DNA from: Chitinophagaceae bacterium | Lineage (GTDB): Bacteria; Bacteroidota; Bacteroidia; Chitinophagales; Chitinophagaceae | Length of the DNA: 60,249 nucleotides | Direction of reading: 5' to 3' | Assembly: GCA_016786745.1 (NCBI GenBank) | Contig: JAEUVS010000145.1 | Span: forward strand, 1-60,249 | Shown: positions 8,044 through 16,404 of the stretch, in pieces | Layout of the letters: every line of letters begins with the position of its first letter | Position numbering within the stretch: position 1 is the first letter of the stretch | Notes under the pieces: generated by a model | What the model was told of the DNA's origin: nothing | Databases searched by the model: none | What the model saw: only the letters and a program-made list of their open reading frames with translations | Program-made: the position numbers and the translations under genes

Positions 8044-9318
8044 ATGGCAACTGATATAAAATGTCCGAAATGCGGGTTTATGTTTCCTATGGGAGAGGCT
8101 GTATCGGAAGAATATAAAAACGAACTCCGGAATAAAATGCTTGAGTATAAAAAGCAGAAAGATGACGAAGTAAAAAAACACCGTGACGAGCTGGATAAAA
8201 AGGAAAAAACCTTGCAGGATTTACTACTCAGATCCGAACAGGAGTACGCTCGTAAACTTACGGATGAAAGAAGTCGCATCCGCCAGCACCTCGAAGAAGA
8301 GCTTCGTAAATCAATTGGAACGGATTTTGAAAACAGGATTCATTTACTGCAACAGGTAAATGCCCAATCAGAAGAGAAACTGAAAGCAGCGAGGCAAAAG
8401 GAACTGGAGTTTCTCCTGAAAGAACAGGATTTACTTAAAAAAGAACAGGAACTGCAGATCACCCTGCAGAAAAAACTGCTTGAAGAACGTCTCTCCCTGA
8501 CAGACCAGATCAGGAAGGAAGAAGTCGAAAAGATAGCGCTTCGCGAAACAGAACTCCAGTTAAAGCTGAAAGAGCTCGAAAAACAACTCGACACGCAGAA
8601 AAAACTGGCAGACGAAATGAAGCGCAAAGCCGAGCAGGGTTCCATGCAACTGCAGGGCGAAGCACAGGAACTTTTGTTAGAAGAAATTCTGCGCGATAAT
8701 TTTCCTTTCGACCAGGTAATAGAAGTGGGTAAAGGTGTGGAAGGGGCAGACTGTATTCTAACTGTTCGGAACGCGGCAGGAGTCGAATTCGGTAAAATTA
8801 TCTTCGAAAGTAAACGTACCAAAACGTGGAGCAATAACTGGATAGAAAAACTTCGCAACGACATGCGCAGCAAACAGGCGGATATAGCGGTGCTCGTTAC
8901 GCAGGTCTATCCACGGAACATGGACAGCTTCGGAGAGAGAGAAGGCATATGGATTTGTTCATTTAAAGAAGTGAACGGGCTTACCGCGGCACTGCGCACA
9001 GCTATTATCAGGATAGCCGAAGCAAGGCAGACAGAAGAGAACAAAGGTGAAAAAATGCAGACCCTCTATAATTTTTTAACCGGGCTTGAATTCAGGCAAC
9101 AGATGGAGGCGATCGTGGAAGGGTTCATCTCACTAAAAGATTCAATTATCAGGGAGAAACTTCAGATGGAAAAAATATGGAGGGAAAGAGAAAAGCAACT
9201 CGAGAAAGTGCTTATTAATACTGCGGGGATGTACGGATCCATAAAGGGTATTGCGGGAGCGTCGGTGACAAGTATACCATTACTGGAAAATAATTCCCGG
9301 GAACAGGAGCTCTTTTGA
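8044..9318 (+). CDS. DUF2130 protein with zinc ribbon and long coiled coil
   Basis: A 424-residue cytosolic protein. The N-terminus MATDIKCPKCGFMFPMG holds a CxxC half zinc ribbon. Residues about 20-215 are a highly charged coiled coil rich in E, K, Q and R. The C-terminal DUF2130 domain has FGKIIFESKRTKTWSNNW and KQADIAVLVTQVYPR, a pattern that recalls the E-x-K core of PD-(D/E)xK nucleases; nuclease activity is an inference. ATG 8044 is preceded by TTG. The stop TGA at 9316-9318 touches a 7-bp-periodic repeat. Members are widespread but uncharacterised. Confidence 0.85.
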   Translation: MATDIKCPKCGFMFPMGEAVSEEYKNELRNKMLEYKKQKDDEVKKHRDELDKKEKTLQDLLLRSEQEYARKLTDERSRIRQHLEEELRKSIGTDFENRIHLLQQVNAQSEEKLKAARQKELEFLLKEQDLLKKEQELQITLQKKLLEERLSLTDQIRKEEVEKIALRETELQLKLKELEKQLDTQKKLADEMKRKAEQGSMQLQGEAQELLLEEILRDNFPFDQVIEVGKGVEGADCILTVRNAAGVEFGKIIFESKRTKTWSNNWIEKLRNDMRSKQADIAVLVTQVYPRNMDSFGEREGIWICSFKEVNGLTAALRTAIIRIAEARQTEENKGEKMQTLYNFLTGLEFRQQMEAIVEGFISLKDSIIREKLQMEKIWREREKQLEKVLINTAGMYGSIKGIAGASVTSIPLLENNSREQELF

Positions 9319-9349
9319 CGATTCACGATTCACGATTGACGATTCACGT
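9318..9349. repeat. Short 7-bp-periodic repeat ACGATTC x4
   Basis: Four units of the pattern ACGATTC (one with G) run between the DUF2130 stop and the end of the phosphopantetheinyl transferase gene. On the minus strand the units read GTGAATC and carry TGA in all three frames; one of these is the stop of the minus-strand gene (9346-9344). It looks like a degenerate member of the GCGTGAN family seen at 17360 and 18981. Confidence 0.65.
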
Positions 9350-9982
9350 CACAACATACGCCAGCACCATGCCATCGAAAGTTCTCGCCATCACTTTCAA
9401 CGGTATCTCCTTATCTTTTTTAAACATGAACGGCATCGTTATCCATTCGCCCGAATTAAATTCAATAACTCCATCGAGAACCATATGCTCCCTGAAATCG
9501 ACATTACCCGCGCCGTACCATTTATACATCGCCTCTTTCGCGCTCCAGATGAGCGTCATCATTTCTAAATGAAGCGACGACAGGTCCTGCCATTTTTCCA
9601 GGTACCTGCGTTCCCCGGGGGTGAGAAATTTCGGTGCGATGCCTTTCATGCGGGGCGTAACAAATTCTATGTCCACCCCCACCCTGTTCCTGCTGCTTGC
9701 TATCGCTCCGGCGAAGTTGCCGCAATGCGAAATAGAAAAATGGTAGAGATCGCGGTCGAGGAAGGGTTTCCGCGTATCAGCAATCATAATTTCTTCTAAG
9801 GGAAAATCTTCGAAAAGCTCAGGAAGCAATAATCTGCCCGCAAGATGCTGTAGGCGTTTGTAGGGATGCGTAACCTGTTGCCTGAGCGGCACTTTCTGAA
9901 GGAAAAAGCTTTCGGGTTCTTCTATTTTCCAGATTCCAAGCCTGGTAGACTCGTTGATACTATGTTGAAAAAATATCGCCAC
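9344..9982 (-). CDS. 4'-phosphopantetheinyl transferase superfamily protein
   Basis: Transfers the phosphopantetheine arm of CoA to a serine of acyl- or peptidyl-carrier proteins. The protein has 212 residues. Family motifs are visible: RKPFL, FSISHCGNFAGAI, GVDIEFV (Mg-binding Asp and Glu) and LIWSAKEAMYKWYG. The size and two-lobe layout are those of the Sfp type rather than the short AcpS type. The start is GTG 9982. No carrier-protein gene lies nearby, so whether it serves fatty acid or secondary metabolism is open. Its stop comes from the adjacent repeat. Confidence 0.88.
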   Translation of the reverse strand: MAIFFQHSINESTRLGIWKIEEPESFFLQKVPLRQQVTHPYKRLQHLAGRLLLPELFEDFPLEEIMIADTRKPFLDRDLYHFSISHCGNFAGAIASSRNRVGVDIEFVTPRMKGIAPKFLTPGERRYLEKWQDLSSLHLEMMTLIWSAKEAMYKWYGAGNVDFREHMVLDGVIEFNSGEWITMPFMFKKDKEIPLKVMARTFDGMVLAYVVT

Positions 9983-10049
9983 CCCCTACATTTACATTGC
10001 AGATTTAAGACAATATTTACAGCCATCAAAATAAACGGCCGACCACGTT

Positions 10050-10586
10050 ATGATACTGTCAGATTCAAGGATACTGGAAGAAATTGAAAAAGGAACGATT
10101 AAGATCACTCCTTATCGCAGGGACTGTCTCGGAAGCAATTCGTACGATGTTCACCTCGGAAAAACGCTTGCCACATACAGGGAGCATATCATTGACGCAA
10201 AAAAACATAACGAAATAGAATATTTCGAAATACCTGACGAAGGGTTTGTACTTTATCCGCATATCTTTTATCTCGGCGTTACACTCGAATACACCGAAAC
10301 TCACGCTCATGTACCCTTCCTGGAAGGAAAATCGTCCACGGGCCGCCTTGGCATCGACATCCACGCGACAGCAGGAAAAGGCGACGTGGGTTTCTGTGGC
10401 AACTGGACCTTAGAGATTTCGGTGAAGCAACCGGTAAAAGTGTATAAGGGAATGCCTATTGGGCAGTTGATTTATTTTCCGGTGGAAGGAGAGACAATCG
10501 TTAAATACAATCAAAAGTCGAACGCGAAATACAACCAACAGCCCGATAAGCCAGTCGAAAGCATGATGTGGAAGAATACATTCTAA
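10050..10586 (+). CDS. dcd: dCTP deaminase
   Basis: Deaminates dCTP to dUTP, the precursor for dTMP synthesis. The protein has 178 residues, normal for the family, and is a soluble homotrimer in known members. Clear motifs: MILSDSRILEEIEKGTIKI, GSNSYDVHLGKTLATY, VPFLEGKSSTGRLGIDIHAT with the catalytic-region Glu, and GKGDVGFCGNWTLEI. Its stop overlaps the convergent DUF3810 gene by 4 bp. Confidence 0.95.
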   Translation: MILSDSRILEEIEKGTIKITPYRRDCLGSNSYDVHLGKTLATYREHIIDAKKHNEIEYFEIPDEGFVLYPHIFYLGVTLEYTETHAHVPFLEGKSSTGRLGIDIHATAGKGDVGFCGNWTLEISVKQPVKVYKGMPIGQLIYFPVEGETIVKYNQKSNAKYNQQPDKPVESMMWKNTF

Positions 10587-11620
10587 ACTCTTCCATTCTT
10601 TTTATAATACGCAATAAGCATGGCCACCACTTCGCTGTAGCTCATTTTTCCCGAAGGCTGCTCATTAGCTTTCAGGTACTGGGAATACAGTCTGTCAATA
10701 GCCGTTTCGAGGGGATTCTCATAACCTTCATAGAATTCACGCAATTCCCTGATGTCTTTTTTCACTGCGGGCGATAGCTGATCAGTAATTTGTCGAAGCG
10801 CATTAGAATCGGCGTAATACAGGTAGCGCGCCGAGTAGGCGAACATTTCAAAATACACCGAATACAGAAATGATGAATCGTTAGACGAAGTAGCGGAAAG
10901 ATAGCCCGCGAAATTAGCTTCGCTTTCCTTCGCATATCCAAGTTGGTGGCCGATTTCATGACATGTGGTAAACGGCCGGATAAACAGCGGAATGGTAGTG
11001 TTTACCTGCGCCTCCCCGGAAAACGGGTTGTAGTAGCCGGTAAAGCCGAGATAATTACCGAGGTAACTGAAAATTGAGGGCTTTACGGATGGGTAACGGT
11101 ATTCAATCACCGTTTCCCGGGATTGTTGTTTATATGCTTCTGTTGCGCTTTTGAAAAGGTGGGATTTCTTTCTAAGCAATGGCCTGGTTTTCTCAGACGC
11201 CGGTTGAAGTTCATTCATCTTCGAAGCGACAAGCCCCGCGACGGTGATAAGGTCGTCGTTCGTATATTCGAGACTGTTAAGGCCGAGTTGAAAATCTATT
11301 CCCTGCCGGTTATAGTTGAGACCCCATAACAAGTTGAACGCTACATATACGGCCAATGCACCTGTGATCAAATTCAATCCAACATTTTTAAAGTAGACGC
11401 TCTCCGCTTTACGCCTGGCGATTCTTTTTATCAGTTTCACAAGGCTATAAACAAGGTAGATACCTGCGAAAGCATAGAAGAGGTCGCCAACGCTGAAAGG
11501 CACCCATCCGAGTAATATTCGCTGGGCGGCGCTGATATAGGGATACACGCCCGTCGAATAATACTTTTCAACCACCGCACCCGAAGAGGAAAATACCCTT
11601 ATAGCGACGGCAAATACCAC
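10583..11620 (-). CDS. DUF3810 membrane protein with HExxH motif
   Basis: At least 345 residues. Two to three helices lie in the first 110 residues, then a soluble domain with FTTCHEIGHQLGYAKESEANF, a metallopeptidase-like HEIGH motif followed by a Glu 10 residues later. Membership in the Bacteroidota DUF3810 family is likely; a peptidase role is inferred from the motif. GTG 11620 is the first canonical start, but the open frame upstream encodes KKIIIRRIFLIILVV, a proper positively charged first helix, without any ATG, GTG or TTG. The true start may therefore be a rare codon (CTG 11623, ATT or ATA). Divergent from the carboxylase gene. Confidence 0.85.
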   Translation of the reverse strand: MVFAVAIRVFSSSGAVVEKYYSTGVYPYISAAQRILLGWVPFSVGDLFYAFAGIYLVYSLVKLIKRIARRKAESVYFKNVGLNLITGALAVYVAFNLLWGLNYNRQGIDFQLGLNSLEYTNDDLITVAGLVASKMNELQPASEKTRPLLRKKSHLFKSATEAYKQQSRETVIEYRYPSVKPSIFSYLGNYLGFTGYYNPFSGEAQVNTTIPLFIRPFTTCHEIGHQLGYAKESEANFAGYLSATSSNDSSFLYSVYFEMFAYSARYLYYADSNALRQITDQLSPAVKKDIRELREFYEGYENPLETAIDRLYSQYLKANEQPSGKMSYSEVVAMLIAYYKKNGRV

Positions 11621-11697
11621 CAGGATGATGAGAAAAATCCTTCTGATAATAATTTTTTTAGGGGCTAATATACTCCCTATTATTTTGCGCGGTCGCT

Positions 11698-11705
11698 TAC
11701 ATTTG
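11698..11705 (+). promoter_or_regulatory. -7 promoter element TACATTTG before the carboxylase gene
   Basis: A perfect TAnnTTTG element lies only 4 bp before ATG 11710, so the transcript would start at or next to the start codon. A matching -33 TTTG at the usual spacing is not obvious. Confidence 0.45.
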
Positions 11706-11709
11706 CTTC

Positions 11710-13341
11710 ATGAACCTCGAATTCAATAAGAATGAAGATGTAATGAAACTCTCCGTGAGCCAGTTGCGTCAGCGTTTAAGCCAGGTGGCGCAGGGAGGTG
11801 GAAAAAAATCAGTAGAAAGGCAACGCGAAAAGAAAAAAATGACCGCACGCGAGCGCATTGAATACCTCCGCGACCAGGATAGGCCATTTATGGAAATCGG
11901 TGCGCTGGCAGGATGGGAAATGTATGAGGAGCAGGGTGGCTGTGCGTCGGGCGGTACAGTCGCAGGCGTAGGATACGTAAGCGGACGGCAATGTGTAATT
12001 GTGGCGAACGACCAGACGGTGAAAGCAGGCGCCTGGTTTCCTATTACCGGCAAGAAAAACCTGCGTATGCAGGAAATTGCCATGGAGAATAAGCTGCCGG
12101 TGATTTATATAGTTGACAGCGCAGGCGTTTTTCTTCCGATGCAGGATGAAATATTTCCTGACAAGGAACATTTCGGAAGAATATTCCGTAACAACGCGAT
12201 CATGAGCGCGATGGGGATCACACAGATTGCCGCTGTAATGGGCCCCTGTGTAGCGGGTGGCGCTTACCTGCCGATTATGAGCGATGAAACACTGATGGTA
12301 GAAGGTAATGGTTCTATTTACCTGGCGGGACCATACCTGGTAAAAGCAGCCATTGGTGAGGATATTGACAATGAAACACTCGGTGGCGCGGCAACACATA
12401 CAGAAATTTCAGGTATTGCCGATTATAAGTTTAAAACGGAACACGAATGCCTGGACCATGTTAAAAGGATGATGTCGATGTTAGGCAACAAGACAAAGAC
12501 AGCCGGGTTCGACAGGATTAAATCGGTTGCACCGAAAAAGAAAATCGGCGAATTATATGGAGTGATACCTACTGATGGCAGCAAGCCCTATGAGATGATG
12601 GAGATAATTGAAAGAATTGTTGATGGCTCCGATTTCGAACAGTTTAAGGAAGATTACGGCAAAACGATTATCTGCGGTTATGGCCGGGTAGATGGTTGGG
12701 CGGTTGGTATTGTGGCGAATCAACGCAAAATAGTACGTAGCGCGAAAGGTGAAATGCAGATGGGCGGTGTGATATATAATGATAGCGCCGACAAAGCCGC
12801 GCGGTTCATCATGAACTGCAACCAGAAAAAAATTCCGCTGGTGTTTCTGCAGGATGTTTCCGGGTTTATGGTAGGATCAAGAAGTGAACATGCGGGAATT
12901 ATTAAAGATGGCGCGAAGATGGTCAACGCCGTGGCAAATTCTGTGGTTCCTAAAATCACATTCATCGTTGGTAATTCTTATGGCGCCGGTAATTATGCGA
13001 TGTGTGGCAAAGCCTACGATCCGCGGTTTATTTTTGGATGGCCCACCGCAAGAATTGCTGTGATGGGAGGCGAACAGGCAGCAAAAACGCTGCTGCAGAT
13101 ACAGGTTGCCGGGATGAAATCGCAGGGAAAAGAAGTGGGCACTGAAGAAGAAAAACAATTGCTGCTCGATATAAAATCGAAATACGACAAACAAACTTCT
13201 CCCTATTATGCCGCCGCAAGGTTATGGGTAGATGGATTGATTGATCCGGTGGACACGCGAAGTATTATCTCGCAGGCGCTCGATGCGGCGAACCACAATC
13301 CCGATATTCCTGAATTTAAAACAGGGGTGATCCAGGTTTGA
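11710..13341 (+). CDS. Acyl-CoA carboxylase carboxyltransferase (beta) subunit
   Basis: Transfers CO2 from carboxybiotin to an acyl-CoA, probably propionyl-CoA or methylcrotonyl-CoA. The protein has 543 residues and shows the two crotonase-like halves of the family: MTARERIEYLRD, GGCASGGTVAGVGYVSGRQC and VMGPCVAGGAYLPIMSDETL in the first, IVANQRKIVRSAKGEMQMGG, VFLQDVSGFMVGSRSE and SYGAGNYAMCGKAYDPRF in the second. The block GEDIDNETLGGAATHTEISG resembles methylcrotonyl-CoA carboxylase-type subunits. No biotin carboxylase or biotin carrier gene is in the window, so its partner is elsewhere. The rnhA start overlaps its stop by 4 bp. Confidence 0.93.
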   Translation: MNLEFNKNEDVMKLSVSQLRQRLSQVAQGGGKKSVERQREKKKMTARERIEYLRDQDRPFMEIGALAGWEMYEEQGGCASGGTVAGVGYVSGRQCVIVANDQTVKAGAWFPITGKKNLRMQEIAMENKLPVIYIVDSAGVFLPMQDEIFPDKEHFGRIFRNNAIMSAMGITQIAAVMGPCVAGGAYLPIMSDETLMVEGNGSIYLAGPYLVKAAIGEDIDNETLGGAATHTEISGIADYKFKTEHECLDHVKRMMSMLGNKTKTAGFDRIKSVAPKKKIGELYGVIPTDGSKPYEMMEIIERIVDGSDFEQFKEDYGKTIICGYGRVDGWAVGIVANQRKIVRSAKGEMQMGGVIYNDSADKAARFIMNCNQKKIPLVFLQDVSGFMVGSRSEHAGIIKDGAKMVNAVANSVVPKITFIVGNSYGAGNYAMCGKAYDPRFIFGWPTARIAVMGGEQAAKTLLQIQVAGMKSQGKEVGTEEEKQLLLDIKSKYDKQTSPYYAAARLWVDGLIDPVDTRSIISQALDAANHNPDIPEFKTGVIQV

Positions 13342-13808
13342 GTGAGCTGATCATATACACTGATGGAGCCTCGCGGGGAAATCCCGGTCCCGGGGGTTAT
13401 GGCTGTATCCTGCAGTTCAAAGGCAGGGAAAAAGAGTTGTCTGCCGGCTACCGCCGCACAACGAACAACAGGATGGAGCTGATGGCTGTGATTGCTGCGC
13501 TAAAAGCGTTGAAACGTGATGGACTGAACATCACTATCTTTTCCGACAGCCAGTATGTGGTGAAAGCGGTTACCGAAGGATGGCTGAAAAATTGGCTGGC
13601 TACTGATTTCAAGGGAGGAAAGAAAAACAGGGACCTGTGGATCGCTTATTCGGACCTCGCTTCGAAGCACCATATCAAATTCAAGTGGGTGCGCGGTCAC
13701 GCCGACAATGTTTACAATAACCGTTGTGATGAACTGGCTACGCAGGCCGCCGATGGAACAAACCTTTTAGTGGACGTAGGCTTTGAGGCGGTTGATAGTT
13801 CGGAATAG
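13338..13808 (+). CDS. rnhA: Ribonuclease HI
   Basis: Cleaves RNA in RNA-DNA hybrids, clearing primers and R-loops. The protein has 156 residues. All four acidic catalytic residues are in place: YTDGASRGNPG, NNRMELMAVIAALK, IFSDSQYVV and NRCDELA; the basic handle KNWLATDFKGGKKNRDLW is present. The TTG start at 13338 overlaps the upstream TGA (TTGA), which implies translational coupling to the carboxyltransferase gene, an unusual partner. Confidence 0.95.
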   Translation: MSELIIYTDGASRGNPGPGGYGCILQFKGREKELSAGYRRTTNNRMELMAVIAALKALKRDGLNITIFSDSQYVVKAVTEGWLKNWLATDFKGGKKNRDLWIAYSDLASKHHIKFKWVRGHADNVYNNRCDELATQAADGTNLLVDVGFEAVDSSE

Positions 13809-13811
13809 AAA

Positions 13812-14372
13812 TTATCCGGCAATAACTTTTTCTTTTCTCACGCTGAAAAACCTCCACGCACCAAAGAGCAGCGCACTGAATGCAAGGGTAGCGTAAATGC
13901 TGTTCCTGAAGAAGGGCAAGCCATCTTCATACGACATCATTAAACCCTGGAAAGTATGGGGCCTGGCCCATCCACCACCGCCATACCAAACGAAAAAGTT
14001 CGAAATAAGGAAAAATGCTACGCAAACAATAACGGAGAAAATCGCGATGTTGACAACCGTAATTTTTCTCATCATGAAACCGATAACCGTCATACCCGCG
14101 AAGAGCAGGTAGTTCAGCAGCTGTCCCTCGTAGAAGCCGGCCAGTTCGGTTAAACCATTAATATAAAGGAGATGATAAAGAAGATCCGAGATGAACATTG
14201 AAAAAATAGGGAACGCGAACGCAAGCCTTTTATCCTTGATAACAGCGCCACCGAATAGTGCCATGGCCCAGTGAGGCGCGAAGCCCATCGGCCGTTGAGG
14301 GATAACGCGGTACAGGGCCGCAACAACGATAAGGATGATAAGCGTAATAATGGTATTCCTGTTCAATCTCAT
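13812..14372 (-). CDS. DUF6580-like integral membrane protein
   Basis: A 186-residue inner-membrane protein with about five helices, beginning MRLNRNTIITLIILIVVAAL. The segments MGFAPHWAMALFGGAVIKD, AFAFPIFSMFISDLLYHLL and LISNFFVWYGGGGW resemble the DUF6580 family, whose fold is like the substrate-binding S component of ECF transporters. Substrate unknown. It stops 3 bp after the rnhA stop on the other strand. It lies 34 bp behind the end of the manA reading frame and is probably co-transcribed with it. Confidence 0.75.
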   Translation of the reverse strand: MRLNRNTIITLIILIVVAALYRVIPQRPMGFAPHWAMALFGGAVIKDKRLAFAFPIFSMFISDLLYHLLYINGLTELAGFYEGQLLNYLLFAGMTVIGFMMRKITVVNIAIFSVIVCVAFFLISNFFVWYGGGGWARPHTFQGLMMSYEDGLPFFRNSIYATLAFSALLFGAWRFFSVRKEKVIAG

Positions 14373-14406
14373 GTCTTCAAAAAATATTTTGCAAAAATAA
14401 TGCTTT

Positions 14407-15534
14407 TTATTTTGATCGGGGAACGGTGGCACGATAAAGCACGGCTTTCTCCTCCGAAGCAAAATGCGCCACCACTCCTGCCGGTACAAGAAGTGCATCA
14501 CCCGACCGGAAGTCGGTGGTTTCTTCATCGGCGCGAACAGAGCCGAAGCCCGTGTACACAAACTATATGTCGCCCTTGTCGGATGAAAGAGCTATCCCGA
14601 GGTGAGGCTCGATAATGATGCGACTTAGCTGAAAATCTTCAGCGGGTGTTTTAAAAATTTCTTCGTGGGTATCCTCCTTGTAACCAGTAATAATATTCGG
14701 CACCGTGGGTTGAAATTCGATATGCTCAAGCAATTCCTTCACATCAATATGTTTTGGGGTAAGTCCGCCACGCAAAACGTTATCCGAATTAGCCATGATC
14801 TCCATGGTTTGTCCTTCGAGATACGCATGCGGGAGACCGGCATCCTGGAACAACGCCTCTCCCTCTTGCAACTTTACAAGATTGAAAAGATATATCGAAA
14901 AAATGCCGCGATCAATTTTGCCTGGCTGGTTGTAGGTTATTGCCGCACGTGCCGCCCAGAAATTTTGATCATCTTTAGCCAGTTTCCCTTCGTTATATAA
15001 TGGCGATATCCGCTCGAGAAGTGGTTGCAGCGCCTTATTCACATCGTCCTGCGGAAGCGTCATCACTTTTGTATACAGCCTGCGGTAATCGGATGAACGG
15101 AATTCAGGAATAAGGAACTGGAGTTCCGGGGTGTTGTTGAGGGTTTCAATAATCTTTTCCGGTGTTTTGAAACCGTGGAGCAAATAAAAATCGCTCAGCG
15201 GCGACAAAAGTTCAGGCTTGTGATTATCGTCTTTAAAATTTCGGTGAGGCGCGTCGAGGGGAATGCCTTTTTCGTTTTCTTCTTTGAATTTTTGTTGGGC
15301 CGCTTGTTTTGAAGGGTGCACCTGTATGGAAAGCATCTTTTCTACGTCCTGCACCTTGAAGAGAAAGGGCAATTTACCGGCGGTATGATGAAGGTCGCTG
15401 CCGAGCCAGTATTCGGCGTAAGGTTTTTTTTCTTCGTTGGAACGATGGAGAAGAGAAGGGATGAAGGTTTCCCCCCCCCAGTCGTAGTGTTTAAAGATGC
15501 CTTTAACCTTTAATATTTTTTCTTCAATTTCCAT
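14407..15534 (-). pseudogene. manA: Class I mannose-6-phosphate isomerase with in-frame amber codon
   Basis: Zinc enzyme that interconverts mannose-6-P and fructose-6-P. The intact part has YDWGGETFIPSLL, PYAEYWLGSDLH, MLSIQVHPSKQAA, DDNHKPEL and the active-site region GLPHAYLEGQTMEIMANSDN. After residue 323 (SSDKGDI) a TAG at 14565-14563 ends the frame, yet the same frame continues for 51 codons with a normal family C-terminus (FVYTGFGSVRADEE, FRSGDALLVPAGVVAHF, AVLYRATVP) to TAA at 14407. CAG to TAG is a one-base change. The gene also carries a run of nine G at codons for WGGE (15471-15479). It may be a real nonsense mutation, a sequencing error, or still partly active, since the metal site lies before the stop. 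Confidence 0.87.
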
Positions 15535-15551
15535 TTTACAAAAATAAGACT

Positions 15552-15914
15552 ATGATAAATCATATATCACGCGGAAAAGACGGTGAGCAAAAAGCAAAAG
15601 AATATCTCCTCCTGAGGGGGTTTGATATTTTATTCACAAATTGGAAATATAAAAACGTTTATGAAATAGATGTCATCGCCGAAAAAAATGAAACCGTTCA
15701 CTTTATTGAGGTAAAAACACGGTATTCTTTAAAATATGGCAATCCTGAAGATGCCGTTAGCTTAAAAAAATTCAGATGCCTGCAAAAAGGGGCCGAAGCA
15801 TTTCAAATATTATATCCGCGGGTAAAGAAGATTCAGTTTGATATCGTGTCGGTTTTGATCCTACCGGGAAAAGAAATTGAGTTCTTTTTTATAGAGGACG
15901 TGTATCTTGGCTAA
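15552..15914 (+). CDS. YraN family (UPF0102) endonuclease-like protein
   Basis: A 120-residue protein of the PD-(D/E)xK-like UPF0102 family. It shows GKDGEQKAKEYLLLRGFDIL, then NVYEIDVIAEKNETVHFIEVKTR with the E-x-D and E-V-K core. Family members are proposed to act in DNA processing, but their role is unproven. Its last 26 bp overlap the convergent cysteine-cluster gene. The divergent manA gene starts 17 bp upstream. Confidence 0.9.
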   Translation: MINHISRGKDGEQKAKEYLLLRGFDILFTNWKYKNVYEIDVIAEKNETVHFIEVKTRYSLKYGNPEDAVSLKKFRCLQKGAEAFQILYPRVKKIQFDIVSVLILPGKEIEFFFIEDVYLG

Positions 15915-16404
15915 GTCGCCTTCTCATTATCTCCACTACCCTATATGTCGCGGGACACAACTCCACATTCTGCTTGAACACATGCATATAATCCACCATC
16001 TTCCTCTTGGTATGATGAGGGAAGCCCGCACAATCCTTCGGGCGGACCGCATAGATTGAACACTTATTATCTTCTAAATTCAAAAACTGGCAAGGCAACG
16101 ATTTATTGATCCAGTCGCCATCGCGATCCTTCCGGAGGTATTTCTTCTGAAACTCACTAACCGACATCCCGAGATGCGACGAAATTCTCAGAATATCCCC
16201 GCGGGTGTAGGTAGGCGACATCGTCTTACAGCAATTTGCGCATGAGAGGCAATCTGTTTTCTTCCACATTTCCATATCGGCCGACAGCGCCAACATATCG
16301 AGTCCCCGCGGTGGATTCTTCTCAAGCTTTGAGAGAAATCGCCGGAGCACCGATTTGTTTTCAATCGCCTTTCTTCTAAACGATCGCAGGTTGATTCTTT
16401 CCAT
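15889..16404 (-). CDS. YkgJ-type cysteine cluster protein
   Basis: A 171-residue protein with the cysteine signature of the zinc or iron-cluster family: CLSCANCCKTMSPTY, then LPCQFLNLEDNKCSIYAVRP and KDCAGFP. Eight cysteines are visible in a pattern fit for metal binding. Function is unknown. The ATG at 16404 overlaps the ATG of the divergent xerD frame by two bases, so at least one of the two start choices is probably wrong. Its 3' end overlaps yraN by 26 bp. Confidence 0.87.
   Translation of the reverse strand: MERINLRSFRRKAIENKSVLRRFLSKLEKNPPRGLDMLALSADMEMWKKTDCLSCANCCKTMSPTYTRGDILRISSHLGMSVSEFQKKYLRKDRDGDWINKSLPCQFLNLEDNKCSIYAVRPKDCAGFPHHTKRKMVDYMHVFKQNVELCPATYRVVEIMRRRLSQDTRPL

Noticed and set aside
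7932..8279. N-terminal extension of the response regulator up to 8279
   Set aside because: The added part is Ser/Phe/Cys-rich antisense sequence of the DUF2130 coiled coil; the receiver domain starts properly at ATG 7931.
14373..14561. Upstream extension of the DUF6580-like gene
   Set aside because: It is another frame of the manA C-terminal region; manA in its own frame matches the family there, and the membrane protein starts well at 14372.
14563..14565. Pyrrolysine or programmed read-through at the manA amber codon
   Set aside because: No pyl genes or downstream structure in sight; a point mutation or sequencing error is simpler.
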